From positions 1,222,231 through 1,286,230 of the forward strand of contig VYZB01000144.1 in NCBI GenBank assembly GCA_013397455.1: a stretch of DNA of 64,000 bases. Reading direction: 5' to 3'. Of the stretch, positions 36,576 through 49,379 are shown piece by piece. Source of the DNA: Crotophaga sulcirostris (lineage: Eukaryota; Chordata; Aves; Cuculiformes; Crotophagidae). Numbering within the stretch: the first letter of the stretch is position 1; every line of letters starts with the position of its first letter. The notes below the pieces were generated by a model. The model saw only the letters and a program-made list of their open reading frames with translations, made no database searches and was not told the DNA's origin. The position numbers and the translations under genes were made by a program.

Positions 36576-39500
36576 AAAGGAATGCTTATTAAGTGACCAA
36601 AGGAAACAAAAAAACAACAAAGGGAAGAGGAGATAAAATGAAAGAGATAATAACAAACAGCAAAAGAGTTCACGATGAAAAGAGAATGTGCTGCAGCAAA
36701 TTCTGTTGAATTGGTCACTTTCTGGTAATTTACTATGAAAAGGCAGCTTTAAAGAGATCTTGGCTGTGAAGGCAGTCTCTTCTTGTTTTCCACTAACATC
36801 ATAAATTTCTTATAAAGACAACTGGTCTTAAATATGCATTCTTCCTTCTCTAAGCTGCTCCAGATGGGAAATGGCATACTTTAGATAGGAGCTGGATCAA
36901 TAATCTTCCTAAATAGAAAAAATACCTGGGCAGAGAACCACTTTTTCTAAGGTTTCCTCAGAGACATTGAGGCTGACCAGTTTTAGAATGTGGTCTTGAG
37001 TTCAGGGCTTTAGTGGGAAGCTCAAATGAAATGCCACTATACATGTGAGTTGTTGTTAACATGGGGAAAAAGCATTGTAGTAGCAATGGAAAAGGCTGGT
37101 ATTGTTGTCTTTGCATTGATATAGGCACATTTGAAATGTACCTCTCTATATTTAACAAATATCTTGATTATCATATATTGATTTCCCGTACATTGAGATA
37201 ATTTAAATTATTTTAAACAGTATTCGGGTAAATACTTAAAATTTTAAAATCAATTGCAACATTTATCAAATCTATATTAAGATAACTTGGTAAGACTGAT
37301 TCAAGAATAATCACTAATCCCATGATTAAGAAGGACATTTATGCTACCATTCCGCAAATGGAGAGATCTGCAAGCACCACAAAATAGACTACTTAGAACT
37401 GTATCTGCTAATACTGTTACAGGGAACTGAAACCCTGCATGAATCTGGATCTGTCCCTTGGCAGTGATCCCAGTTCAGTAGGCATGACATCAATGTGCCG
37501 ATAACATAATTTCTGTGATATTTTTTCCTCCTAGATTTTGCGTTGATAAAAGACTTCTTCAACCAATAATTTTACTTAATATTATATCATAGAATAAAAT
37601 TACCTCTGCTTTATTCTCCACTTCTTGCTTTGTACAACTGGGAATAGTAGAACATATTAGTGAAGAGTTAACTGCTTTCTTGACTGCACTAAACTTGTTT
37701 GTTAAAGGGTAAGCTACTAAGTCTATGTTATGTACACTGAAAGCAAAATGTAGTTTCTGGTTTGTATAGACTGTTATGTGGTGCCTCAGGAGAAGAAAGT
37801 CCTTAGCTGTAACTCCTGATTCACAGCCATACTTGAATTTCCTTAAAAGTAAATGTTAGATCTTTGTTTCAACTTTGACAAACAGATCCTGACCTGAGTT
37901 TAAAAAGTCAATTTAAGTCAGTTTAGATTCCATATTTTTATTTGGTTTTACCATAGTCAATATTCTATAGCTAATTATAATAGAGTATAAATATGAGGAT
38001 TCTAGGATTTGATTTAAATATATGAGTTTGTTCTTTTTTTTTCCCCCATCTTTTTCTTCGTGAAGACAGTAAAGGCATGCTGCTTTTTCTCATTTCACTT
38101 CTTCACTGACGCTGCTTAAGAAAAAGATACAATAAATCCATTTAGGATTATGTTGAAAAAGTATTTCTGCTTTTAATAATAACCATATTTTTACTGCTAA
38201 GTTTTGCTGGCAAAACTCTGAAAGTTTCAACTTGAAACTTACCCGGATCGCTTAATTCTACAACACTGGTTTTGCAGTCTTGCAAGAACATCTGTTTTGA
38301 TTTCCAGTTCTGTCTTTTTTAGTCCCAGAACACTCTTCTTTAGTATTTTAAAAGATTTTTTCTGAATCTTGAAGGGCCTTAGTTTTGTCTCCAAAACTAA
38401 ATGAAAATCCAGAGGAGGTACCTCAGTGTAATGTTTCTTGTGCTAGTATTTTCACTGAATATATTCAGTGTAAACTGACAAGGAAGCAGCTGGATGTCTA
38501 CATCACAGTTACTTTTCTATGACTTCAGTGAAACCTGGAAATACAGTATGGTTGTGCACTACACCTCCTATTGTGCCATTATTGGGGCATAGTTTGTATA
38601 TATATAACTTTATGTTGTAAAGTATTACTTAATAAACTGAATTAATGAATATTAATGTGTGTAGTAGCATCCTGTTCCTTTTCTTTGATGGTAGATGGAA
38701 GTATTTGGCAGGGGGAAGTATTAGTCTGATTCTAAATTTTTAAATATTATTTTATAATTTTCAAAATGAAACACCTGAAAAAAACTGATGTATTGCAACC
38801 AGATGGTGACTCTCAGGTATTGAAAGGACTAGTTAAACATCTGTTCCTTAAATTGATTCATCTTTCTAAACACAAGTTTTAATAATATTATTGTGTACAT
38901 CTGCATAATGGAAACCAAAACAGGTATGAGTTAACTCTGGTTATCACTCAAAATTGGAACAAGTGCTCCAATGGGAAAAATAACTCACTAGCTAAAGCGT
39001 CTTAGATTAGCAGGAAAAAAAATGATGAGTATAAGTTCCAAAAAACTATTCCTTAAACATGCTATATTTTACTTCAGATAACTTATAATTTCTTAGTACA
39101 CATATGTACAGATGTCTTCACTCTGCTGGCTAAACCGTTACCCACTGATGCACACCTCTTGTATATTAACACAAATACCATACTATTGTTGAAATGATTG
39201 TATCCCAACCTTCTATCAAATTGTCTGCCAAAATAAATCCATCACTTTTTCTAAACACATTCTGACCTAAAAAATAATTATGTCTTTATTACATAGTTGA
39301 TATCATCTTGATGTGTAGTGCCCTAAAAACTCAAAGCTACTTATGGGTAAAAAGCAAAATAGTATATACATTATTACACTTTTACATTTTTTTAATAAAT
39401 TTTTTTTAAGTGGCCTTTGTGATACTTGCACTGTTAGATACTGTGGTCATGTTATGATGTTTTTTTTGGTTCAACTCATGTGAAAAAGAAATGCTTTATT

Positions 39501-40189
39501 TCATTTTTAGTTGCTTTGGTTTCATCTAAATGTTTTCACCTTTTCTTTCTGGGTAAGTTAATTTTTAAACAAAAATACCATTTTAAATCCAAAAGTTGAA
39601 TAAGATATTTTTGTCCTCCCTAAAATATAGAAACAAACCTTTTTGGCACATTCAGAAATTAATATATTAAAAATATTGCCACGAAATAAAATGACATTTG
39701 GAAAAATCTTCTATTTCTCTTTTATAATTGTATTTACCAAATTTTCCTAGATCTTGTGAAAAGCTTTATTACTAGTAATTATTTTCTATGAAAAAATATG
39801 CGCATGTATTTTATAATCTTTTCCCAGATCTAATTCCAGTACTCCATGAAAAATATAAATGTTGTTTTAGTTAGTATCATACACTACAAATGGTATGGGA
39901 TTTGACGATTGTGTAAATTATTATGATAATTATTAACCCTTCTTTAATGTAAAGCATTCATGTAGCAATCTAATAAGTTTAAAAGCTGCTGTTCCCTACT
40001 TGCATATTCAAAACCATAGTAAGTATTTGTGACATCATGTATTTGCTAATTCCTACTTATAGTGCACATAGGTTTTTTAGTTTAAGTCACAGGGTATCGT
40101 TGCACACAAAACCCAAACAGGTTAATGAAATGCGAATAAGGAATAATATCTTTTTAGTTGAATCTATGAAATTTTCAGAATGTGCATAA
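36576..40189. other. Non-coding, nothing recognised
   Basis: Very AT-rich, free of recognisable transposons. An 18-base palindrome at 38453-38470 is listed separately. No long frames; between 37200 and 40700 almost none exceed 60 codons. Confidence 0.5.
38453..38470. repeat. Perfect 18-base palindrome
   Basis: CACTGAATATATTCAGTG is identical on both strands. It lies in AT-rich DNA with no nearby gene. Confidence 0.9.
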
Positions 40190-41130
40190 AAACTTGTTGA
40201 ACTCATGAATGATTACAAAAGCCCCAACCCGCTGTGAATTGCATGAATTATTTCAGTATTTTCTAAACAGTCCTTGATAGTTCTGTTGATGTTGTAATGG
40301 ACCTTATGAATCTTTGTTAATACCCAGTGGGAAAAAATGCGTTAAAAAATTCTTTTTGCAATTCAATGACCACTTGATAATTCTGTCCACTTTCATTAGC
40401 TTTTAATTGCACTCTGCTGCTTGCGTATTAAAATCTTTCACATTATGTGTCTTTTATTGAGGTTAGTGTTTATTTATATGACTAACTGCAAGGGTGGATG
40501 GGTAAAATGAAAAAGAAAGGTGAGATCGTGTTTTCCTCTTCTGTCTGTCTCTCTTTCTCTCTCTCTCTCTCACTCTCCCCCTCTTTTCTAAACAAGCTAA
40601 GAGTTTTTATAATTCATCACCTGGCTGACAGATGAGTTCTGCTGGAGAATATTAGAAAATGTCTCAAATCTCATATATATGCTAATGGTATGCTGAGACT
40701 GGTTGGTGGTATGCCGGAGTTTTTAATCTGTCTCGACCAGTGTGGAAAGTGGAGGAGACAAGTCATTGCACTCGACAATTTATGATCAAACAACTGAATT
40801 GTAAAGGAAGAAGGACATGCAGAAAAGGAGAGTAATTTTCTGATTTAACAGCGATGTTACTACAAATAGAGAAATCTTGATTTTGACTGCACTCGACATT
40901 AAATGAGTTTCCTGTGCCCTGCTCTGAATTTTTCATTTTCAGATTTGTATAAAGCACCCTGCTTAGATACAAGTGACAGATAAGGAGACGATTGCATATG
41001 GAAATCAAATGTGTATAATAAAGCCATCTTCTGTTTATTAAATAAACACATGTAGATTACTTCCGTGGAGAATGCACTGATAATTCTTCATTGTGTTCTA
41101 GTTTTTTTGCAAGTCACAAAGAATCTTATT
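40190..41130. promoter_or_regulatory. Candidate conserved non-coding cluster
   Basis: Two repeat-free parts (40190-40510 and 40590-41130) flank a CT microsatellite. Motifs include MEIS/TGIF-type TGACAG at 40626-40631 and 40974-40979, the latter overlapping a GATA site AGATAAG (40978-40984). The 11-mer TGCACTCGACA occurs twice, at 40767 and 40888. The balanced texture inside a very AT-rich region suggests constraint, which one sequence cannot prove. Confidence 0.4.
40541..40585. repeat. (CT)n-rich polypyrimidine tract
   Basis: CTGTCTGTCTCTCTTTCTCT followed by CTCTCTCTCTCACTCTCCCC. Nearly pure pyrimidine on the plus strand, GA-rich on the minus strand (GAGA-factor-like). Confidence 0.9.
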
Positions 41131-42449
41131 TAACAACTGCGAATGACTAGATGCAAGCTATTCTGTTTATTACCTTATAACAAACCAGACAGTCTAATAT
41201 ATGGCATTTATAAACATTTTATTTTGATTCTGTAGCCCAAGTTTTAGCTGTAACAGTACAATATATTAGTGTTCATGCCATTAGAATTCTGGACATGCCA
41301 TTAGAATTCTGGAAGCTACATCCATATATTAGTATTTTCTGAATATTATATTTCCATGATAGAAATGGTAAAGATTAGCCAGATAATGTGTACATTATTG
41401 TAAATTGAAACTCAAGGAGAAGTGAAGTAAAACATACAGCACTTTGGTCTTCAGATAAAAAAAATTATGATATTATATAACCAAAACTAAGAAAATATCA
41501 AGGGGTCTGCAGTCAGCTTGGCAATGATTTCTAATTCAGTGGTTTAAGAGGCTTAGTTTCAGATTTTTTTAACACTTGAAGTTCATCAAGGGATGTATTT
41601 TGAGTTCTGTTTCTCACTCTAGATTTTTTTGCAGATATGTGCTTCCTATAAATTATCATAACGTACTGCAGTGTTGGGTAACATTAAGTTGGTTCTGTCC
41701 TGAAAGGGTTTGTATGTTGCAACTGAAGTGATTGTAGGCATTTTAAAGTAAAGCAAAAGACAAGTTTTTCACCTTCTACCTATGGAGATTTAAGTTAAAA
41801 TTTAGATTTTGGTTCAGATTTTTATTTTGAGAATTAAAAGAGGTGAAGGGGGAATCAGTAATGTCCAGACAGTAATGAACTGTATTTAGTGAAAATTATT
41901 GGCCATGTCAGAGGAGGTCTACAGTTGGTAGCTCATTCTATCTGGGCTAAGAGGGCCATCGTATTGTTTTAAGTCCTCCCCTGTATTTATCAATATCAAC
42001 AGCTGCATTAGGAAGACTTTAGACTGTCAGTATTTTTTTTCTCAAATTATCAGCAGTATCACTCTCTACTTTTGCTCTTACTTGAACTTTGCTTTGATGT
42101 TTTACTTTTGAAAAAGAAAAAAAACCCCACCAAACCAACATCCCAAAAGCAAAGCATGCCCACCTCCTGCCAGGCATTTACTGTTGAATGAGAGGGGAGT
42201 TGTGAAATACTGGTTCAGACTTCCAAAGCACCAGGTGGCTTCTCTGCCTGGGGTAACTGTAATGTGAGCTTTGGCATAAGTGCATCAGAAAATCCACATG
42301 GATTTCATACTATGATTGGAAGTGATTGCTCTGTGTGGAAGTGCACAACCAGTTCAAACAAGACTAGATAAGCTGTGTTGCAAAGCCATATGGCTTAGTT
42401 TAAACAGCACAAAGAGGAAGTCTTTGATCATGGCCTTTGATCAAAGTTA
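41131..42449. other. Non-coding, nothing recognised
   Basis: AT-rich. Contains the exact 20-base tandem duplication at 41274-41313. No gene or transposon recognised. Confidence 0.5.
41274..41313. repeat. Exact 20-base tandem duplication
   Basis: CATGCCATTAGAATTCTGGA is present twice head to tail with no mismatch (41274-41293 and 41294-41313). This points to a recent duplication, or possibly an assembly artefact. Confidence 0.95.
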
Positions 42450-42452
42450 ACC

Positions 42453-43140
42453 CTAAATGAAGTGGTGGGCTAATGTAGGTAAAAAGGTGTCAGAATCAAA
42501 GCAACTAGAGGCTGGTAAGAGTCTAGTAAAAGAAAGATTTTGGAGAGAACCCTGGTATGCAGATGGTTTGTTTGATTTTAAACCTGGGATAAGGAAGAAA
42601 AAACATAGCAAAGAAGAAGTGAAGAAGACCAAAATATGGCAGGAACTATGAAGATGACTGGATGCAGAAGCTGTAAGGTGTATGTTATCCTTCAGTGAGT
42701 TTCTGACAGAATTTACATATGCATGAAGGGTCATCTCGTAATGTTCAGGGAAAAAAAAAGGTGTGAGAGCCTGAAATGCAGCTAGAAATGAGGGTCGAAT
42801 ACAGAAATATGTTTGAGGTTGACAGATGAGATGAAAGGAAAGAGCATGCGTAAAACTGGAGTTGCAGATGGGTTGATTGGCAGTTGCCCAGATGAAAAGG
42901 AGACCTCTAGAAGTATATGAAAATGATGATAAGGCAGAGGAAAACACCAGTATGTGAAGGAAGTCTGTGGAAGGAGTTTGGTCTGTTGAAGGAATGATGA
43001 GGTGCAACAAACTAGAGACAGAATTTTGAGCAGCAGGAAAAAAAGAGGTTGAGTAAATGGTAACAACAGGGGTTAGTGGCGAAAGAGGAGAAGAGGACAG
43101 ACAAGTGGAAAGCAAAAAGGAAGCAAGAAGGCCAGAGTTT
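42453..43140 (-). other. Purine-rich segment with a 220-codon antisense open frame, no known domain
   Basis: The plus strand is strongly purine-rich (for example GGAAGAAAAAACATAGCAAAG, GAAAGAGGAGAAGAGGACAG). The minus strand is open from 43115 to 42453. The translation is rich in Ser, Leu, Phe, Thr and His, with hydrophobic patches and no domain I know. Its composition follows from pyrimidine-rich codons. Minus-strand stops need TTA, CTA or TCA on the plus strand, and a purine-rich strand rarely supplies these, so the length may be a compositional effect. Two more minus frames overlap it. I do not call it a gene. It could be an lncRNA exon or an unknown repeat. Confidence 0.3.
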
Positions 43141-44699
43141 CACTGAAGCTCAGGTTGCTCTGAAAAATGACTTTTTAAAATAAATATTAAAAGACTGGAC
43201 ATCAGAGTGCATCTGGAAAACAGTCTGGTGTGAAGTCTGCTCAAACATAATGCTGGAAGGGGTTGCGTGTGTGTGAAAGTCATTCTGAAGAGGCTGTGGA
43301 AGAATCCTTTCACTGTCCTTCCACCATTTGACTGTAAGAGTAAGAATCCTGCTTCAGTGGCTCAGAGGGTTGTGCTGGATGGGGGAAGGTGTTCAAAGAT
43401 CTTTATTACAATTCTTCTGTTTCCTAGACCTAGAGCACAGATATTTGGGAAAATAATGAGTATCTTCAGGACTGGTGAAAGAACCAATGCAAAGTTTGAG
43501 ATTTTTACCTACTTAAGTACTTGCTGAAGTGCCCTTCTTGGATTTTTGGTAGCATGACTGATAAGAGAATGGGCAATAAAGAGGAAGTAAATGCTATGAG
43601 GATAATAGCAAAGGGGGTAGTTAAAAATAGGAGTGCTTAATTTGGATAGTGAGATTCAACTGGAAACAGCCTCAATAATTCATAGGATCTGTACAACAAA
43701 GCAGAGGAAGTCAAACAAAGAGTCAGATGTGAAACAACATTATAAGAAAAGCAAAATGGAATAGCTGTTATCACTAGAAAAGAGATACGGAAGGAGCTTA
43801 GCTATTCAGAAACTAGTCTGGTACATTTTGTCATGTAAAAACCTCTAAAGAAGTAAGAGGAGGGCATGTGAGTGAGCCGCAATCTGAATGGTAATTTCTT
43901 TGGGGAAGACAATAAAGTACCTTTTTCTGTGAACACGCTGGAAATCAGTAATTGAGCTCCAGTGTCTTAGAATAGTAAAAATCTCTATTGTCTCTGCAGT
44001 GAATGAGGTCTTTCTAAGATTTTTTTTTTTTACACTTCTCCAATGTAGCCTGAAGTGCAAATGTTGCTAGTGATGGTACCACTCAAAAGTAGACTTCTTC
44101 AGTAAGTAGTCATGGAGCTAACAAAGGACAGTGTTACTTTAACTTTGGTTTTAGACAGAAGAGTGTTTAGCAATGTACTGCACTTTCTTCTGCTTTCCTT
44201 CATGTTCATCCACTCTACTTGTTCTTACTGTTCCTTTTATTGTTGGTGCAGCCCAGAATCTAGGACACTGGCAACACCTCACTGGAAGCTACTGGCAGCT
44301 TTCTTTTTATCCTGGTTATGGAAGAGGCAGTATTTTTAAAAGGTATTTAAGTTGCATTTAAGGAGTCAGGAAGGCTTGATGCATGTGCTTTTGTTGAAAA
44401 TTCATGGAACTAAGAAGGTTTACAACAGTATTTTATCAGTAATATGCTTCTAAACCTGAGAGCTGCAAGTGGGAGTTTTGAAGCTGCTTGACAGTTATAC
44501 AAATACATTTGGCACAAGGTGAAGTGGAAAGTAGGTACTTTTAACAGTCATACCCATGGTATTTTAGAAAATCTCTTATATTTTTAATTTACAAATTCTC
44601 CAAAATGATTGTTTAAAAAATGTATTAGTGGTAAAAGAACAAACTAGACTCAGAAATCCCTAAATAACAAAGACACACTTAGAATATGAAAATGTGAAT
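43141..44699. other. Non-coding, nothing recognised
   Basis: Slightly purine-rich up to about 43800, then AT-rich. Short frames (at most 86 codons) without domains. Confidence 0.5.
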
Positions 44700-44960
44700 T
44701 AATAGATGCTGTTTCCCCCCCGCCCCGTTCACACAAGAGCTGTCTACACCATTGTGCCTGACTGCCCTTTTATACGGTAAAGGCAACGCCATGAATAAAT
44801 AACACTGAAAGTGTGAAACAGCTTAGAGTTGAAATGTGCCCTTAACAGGGTATAAAAAAACTTTATTGAACCTCTATGCCTATGAACAATGCCTCATTTC
44901 AATCGTGCCAGCAGATGGCACTCTTTATATTAAGTAGCTTTCATGGGAAAATTTAATTTC
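44700..44960. promoter_or_regulatory. Repeat-free block with CTCF-like core at 44908-44920
   Basis: CCAGCAGATGGCA (44908-44920) satisfies the CTCF core pattern CCASYAGRKGGCR at every position. The surrounding 250 bases are repeat-free and of CNE-like texture, with a C-rich left edge (CCCCCCCGCCCC near 44714). Alternatively the site is simply an E-box (CAGATG) inside a short TGCCA...TGGCA inverted repeat. Motif evidence only. Confidence 0.35.
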
Positions 44961-46299
44961 TTTCTTTTATTTTTTTTGTTTATTAAATATTGGGTAGTAC
45001 TGTCCCGTGTAATGCTTCTTCCTGAAATGATAAATCAATCTACACAAAATACTGTATTTATCATAGCGTGTATCAACTGATATTTCTAATACATGCCTTT
45101 CTCTATACGTAAGAAAGAAATTCAGTATGGCTGGAGAGTTAGCTCTTCTGATCTTTGGAAAATTAAGGGGCAGGTTTCTGGGACTATTTTGCAACTACTC
45201 TGTGTTTGTAGTGGTTAGGCATTTCCAGGTTGAATGTTGGATATCAATGATGTTTAGCCAGTTAATTATCAATGTTTTCAGTCTAGCATTGGATGCCATT
45301 CCCAGTTCCAACAGAGGAGATAAACGCAAAAGTATCTGAGGTATAATGGAACAGGGAAGACTGAGGAGGAAGGAGGACTTCAAATGACTCTTGTTTGATC
45401 CTGCAGGAAAAGTTCAGGACCAAGGAAAAAAGCTACCTACAAGTGGCAGCTACCTTTCTTCCATCTCCTACAGTGGGGCTGGGTGACTCCTTTGTGAAGC
45501 TGGTGTGCAGTGGTGACAAGGAGGTGCCTCACCTCCTCTAAGCTGGAAAAGCACTGCCTAGTCAGGGAAAGCACCAGAAGCATAGCACCACTGTAGCAGC
45601 AAAGAGCTGCTTTTCCTCAGATGCCTCCAAACTCCCTGCAGAGCTACCACCTCCAGCCGCACCCACAGCCAGTTAACAGTAGTGTATGTTTACAAAGGGA
45701 TTTTAGCAGTGGAAAGTAATGTATATTCAGTCTGTGAACAGTAATATAAAATGCTGTGTTTTGCAAGTGAAGGGGAAGAAGAAAAACAGGTTCCCATAAC
45801 CCATAAAATCTTCTGTAGCTAATAACGTGCTACATTACTGATGGACACAAGACACATAGCCCCTGGGGGAGAATAGAAAGCCTTCAATTTTTCCAGCTGC
45901 AACAGAGACTTCAGCTGAAGTGGAGTCTTTTTTTTTTCTGAGAAAGTAAGTGAAAATAGCTTCTGCTGAGCTGGAAAGATACTCTTGATTACTTGCTGTG
46001 CTCTTAGATAATCAAGGACACAGTGGAAATACCACATAGCATGTGACCGGCTTTGATTTATCCCAGGAAACCTCTCTCAACCCCAGAATGTGCTTTAAAC
46101 AGCTGCTTCACAAAACTCAGACAGAAAAACCTCTTCGTTTTCTATCTGGTAGTTAATAATAATAATAAAAAAGTTTATTGGATGTTGCACAACTGCATCA
46201 TTTTTGGTCCTTGCATGAAATTAGAACATGAAACAAGGATGACTTTAAATAATCTTGTTTCTTGGGTGCAGTCTTTTGCAAGGTTTCAATTGCTAACTC
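44961..46299. other. Non-coding; GC-richer stretch at 45400-45680
   Basis: AT-rich apart from about 280 bases of higher GC at 45400-45680, for which I recognise no element. A (TAA)4 run lies at about 46154-46167. Frames are short and without domains. Confidence 0.5.
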
Positions 46300-47260
46300 A
46301 AACCTGTTAAAAGTATTTGCCCCATTAATCACATTATGTACTGTGTTATTTAGTATTCTGGCTATTTCTCTCCTCTAGCATGGAATTATATATCTCTCTG
46401 CCCTCTAGAAACTCCTGATAGTTTTTTGTTATTATGCCTTTTTACCACACCACTTAGATGTTTACCGCTATTACCTCAACTTTCGTATTCTTAAGCTTCC
46501 TCAGCTTCCGAGTTCTGACAGCTTCCAGTAACGACATCAAGCATTGGTAAAGCTAATTTCTAGCTACCTCGATAACATTTTTTTTTATAATAAAGATCCT
46601 CAAAGCTTTGCAATAAAAAATTACTACATCTAATCCTTCTTTTCTTCTAACTATAATCTCTCTTTTTTCTCTCAGTCTAAACTTTCTCTTAGTGACTGGA
46701 ATTATTTTACTCTTCCTTGGCCTGCGTTCACTGCTATGGTTGACAGACTGTGTAACCTATGAAGCTAAAACCTAAAACCAATGTGTTCAAATGCTCCATC
46801 TACTTCTCCCTTCTCATGACTCCTTCCTATATATAGTGCTGCATGTTTTCCTTCCCGTTTAACATCTTTGAATCCCCTTAATGCTCTTCATTGCACAACT
46901 TGTGATCAGGCACTTGGGACTTCTTAAACTACTTATTACACACCTTCTATCAACACTTACCTTATTGTCTTAAATCTACCAAAAATGCTGTCACATCAAA
47001 ATGAGCTATTTCATTTACACCTCTGCTTCTGCACAGTCACCTCCAAACCCTTGTCCTGACACATTTCCTCTTTACCAAATAAAAACCTCCTCTGCTTAAT
47101 GCTTGTTTCTTTCCCTTCATTTCTTTTGGCTGACCTCCCAGCCACTTTGTCAAGAACGAAGCCTTGCAACTAAGCATTTAACTTCTCGTTTTCATCTGGT
47201 GCCTGTTCCTGCGTTTCCATTCTCCCTAGCTGCATTCACAGCCCAGCAGCCCAGGTGAGC
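46300..47260. other. Long pyrimidine-biased segment
   Basis: About 1 kb in which the plus strand is strongly C+T biased with few G, the opposite bias to 42453-43140. No open frame of note and no transposon recognised. It may be an old element with strand-asymmetric composition. Confidence 0.4.
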
Positions 47261-49379
47261 TACTGCGAAGTAGTGCATTTGAGTAGCAGTAATAGAGGGA
47301 ACCATAACCGCTTAACTCACTGCAGACTGTCATTGCTTTCCATGCTTACTCTTTTTTGAACATGTTGTGACTTTTTTTCACTATTTCAAAATGGACTTTA
47401 GTATTCAGATGAAAACTGAAGCAGTTAGGTCTTTTATTTTGTTAGTATATAACAATATGTGAAAAAGCATTTCTGGAAAGATAAAAGTATAATGAGAATT
47501 TCTGTGAGTCCCTACTTTCTATAAATAGGAAAAGGTATAAATATTCATCCACAAAATGTTTTTACTGTCATCTTGGAAGCTCTTTGGGTGTAGTAGTCAC
47601 CCAGATATGTGACAAAAAGGAAACAGATGATACCATGGAAATTTTTGTGAAAACTTTAGCAAACTCATACTTCTGAAGAAAACCGTGTCGGTAATTAAAC
47701 AACTGAATTAATAATTATCGATATATATTGTCACTTACTGTTTTAATGCAGAGTTGAAATATTATGTTAAAAATATATTCAGAGTTCCCAGTGTTGTTTT
47801 TGATGTGCTGTTCGTAGCTGAGAACAGCCTACTAACCCCATGACCCCTTATCAGTATTTCGTTTCATTAAAAGTTTGTTTTACTGTATGCTAATGTGAGA
47901 TGTACAATGCTCTCTAATTAGTAGAGCCTTCTTATTACAAGAGGGGGAATGGCACATGGGAAGGGGACAAAAAGTTTAATAGGATTTTTCAAAGGGGATG
48001 AAAACCCCTAACACATACCCACTTGTTGCTCATAGTGTTTCTATATTGCAATCAAAGACAGCTGCAAACTCTTTATGATGTACTTTGACAAGACCCAAGA
48101 TAGCGTGTATGGATAACAGCAGTATTTTAAGCAGTACAGCATGGACTCCAGCACCAAGTTCAAGGCAAGGGCATTCATCTAGCTTCTAAACTTGAATGGG
48201 GGTGGTGTGGTTAACAGTATAAGGTCTCAGTCATGGAAAAAAAACCACAATGGCTGGGTAAAGAAAAAAAAAAGTCTAACCTCTCTTGGGCAGGGGAAAA
48301 AAAATTGAGCTTGTATAAAGGAGAAAAAAAAAACATATAGTGTTTTCATATAGTGAAGAAAAACATGCAGTCATTCTCCCCTTGACTTAACCTATGATCT
48401 TCTAACCTTCACCGGTTTAACTCATTTATGATCCAAGTGTCATATCTGGATGTGTTCTAGATCCTGGGTTTAATAAATACATCTTCCATTTACTTCCAGG
48501 ATTTAGTTGTGCATTGTATTTAAAAAAAAAAAAATGTTCTGCTTCTTTTAGACTTTCAACATTTTTATTGGTTTTGATATTCCTAGTTCTTTTGTCAGGA
48601 GTAATAATCAATCCAGGACATCCATTATTTTACAGATCCTTGTTACATCCTTCTTCAGTAGCTTCTGTTACAGGCCAGGAATTAATCCTAGTCTAGTTTG
48701 TCTTCCCTTGCATTATTCCATATCCTTTATAATTCTTTTACTTTCTGCATTTTGTTTTTCTTTTTGATTTTTGAAATGTTTTGGTGTAAAGTCAGTTTCC
48801 AAAATAAGATTACTAGAACCACATGAGTGTTCAAGATATGAACTCAAAAGAAACTAATGGCAGATTACTTGGTTTTACTCTTTTTCCTTAATGCTTCCTA
48901 ATAGTATTTTTTCTTTTTTTGCCTACTACAGAGCAGTGAACTGATGTATCCAGAGATCTCAAGCTCTCTTTGCGAGTGGTAGCAGCTAATATATAGTCCA
49001 AAACTCTGTAGTTAATATTTTTTGTGTATACCTTCCATTGACATTGCATCTCTACTGGCATTCTGTCATGTGATCAGTCACAAACATGCAGGTTCCTCTG
49101 CAATTCTTTTTAAATAGTGTTAGTTTTGACTGTCATAAGTAACTTCTTACCTCAGCAAACTTTGTTGCCTCAGTATTTTCCTACTTTTCAACATATTTTT
49201 TTTATTATGCTGAAGGACATGGTGTAAAGTCTCATGGCACAACCCAATAATCTTCCTTTCATGCTCTTTATTTTCTACCTCTGTATATCCCTGTAGGTGT
49301 CTTCTCTTCTGTTCAATAAAAGCTTGCTTTCTTTAGGATAGATGATGCACAGAAGGTCAGTGGATTCCTTGGGTATCAA
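47261..49379. other. Non-coding; CNE-like core at 47780-47960
   Basis: AT-rich with A-runs at 48235-48345 and 48522-48533. The stretch 47780-47960 has CNE-like texture, including homeodomain TAATTA at 47915-47920. No gene recognised. Confidence 0.45.

Noticed and set aside
45205..45240. GTAGTGGTTAGGC, tRNA/SINE box A-like
   Set aside because: No box B or SINE body follows, so a chance match is likely.
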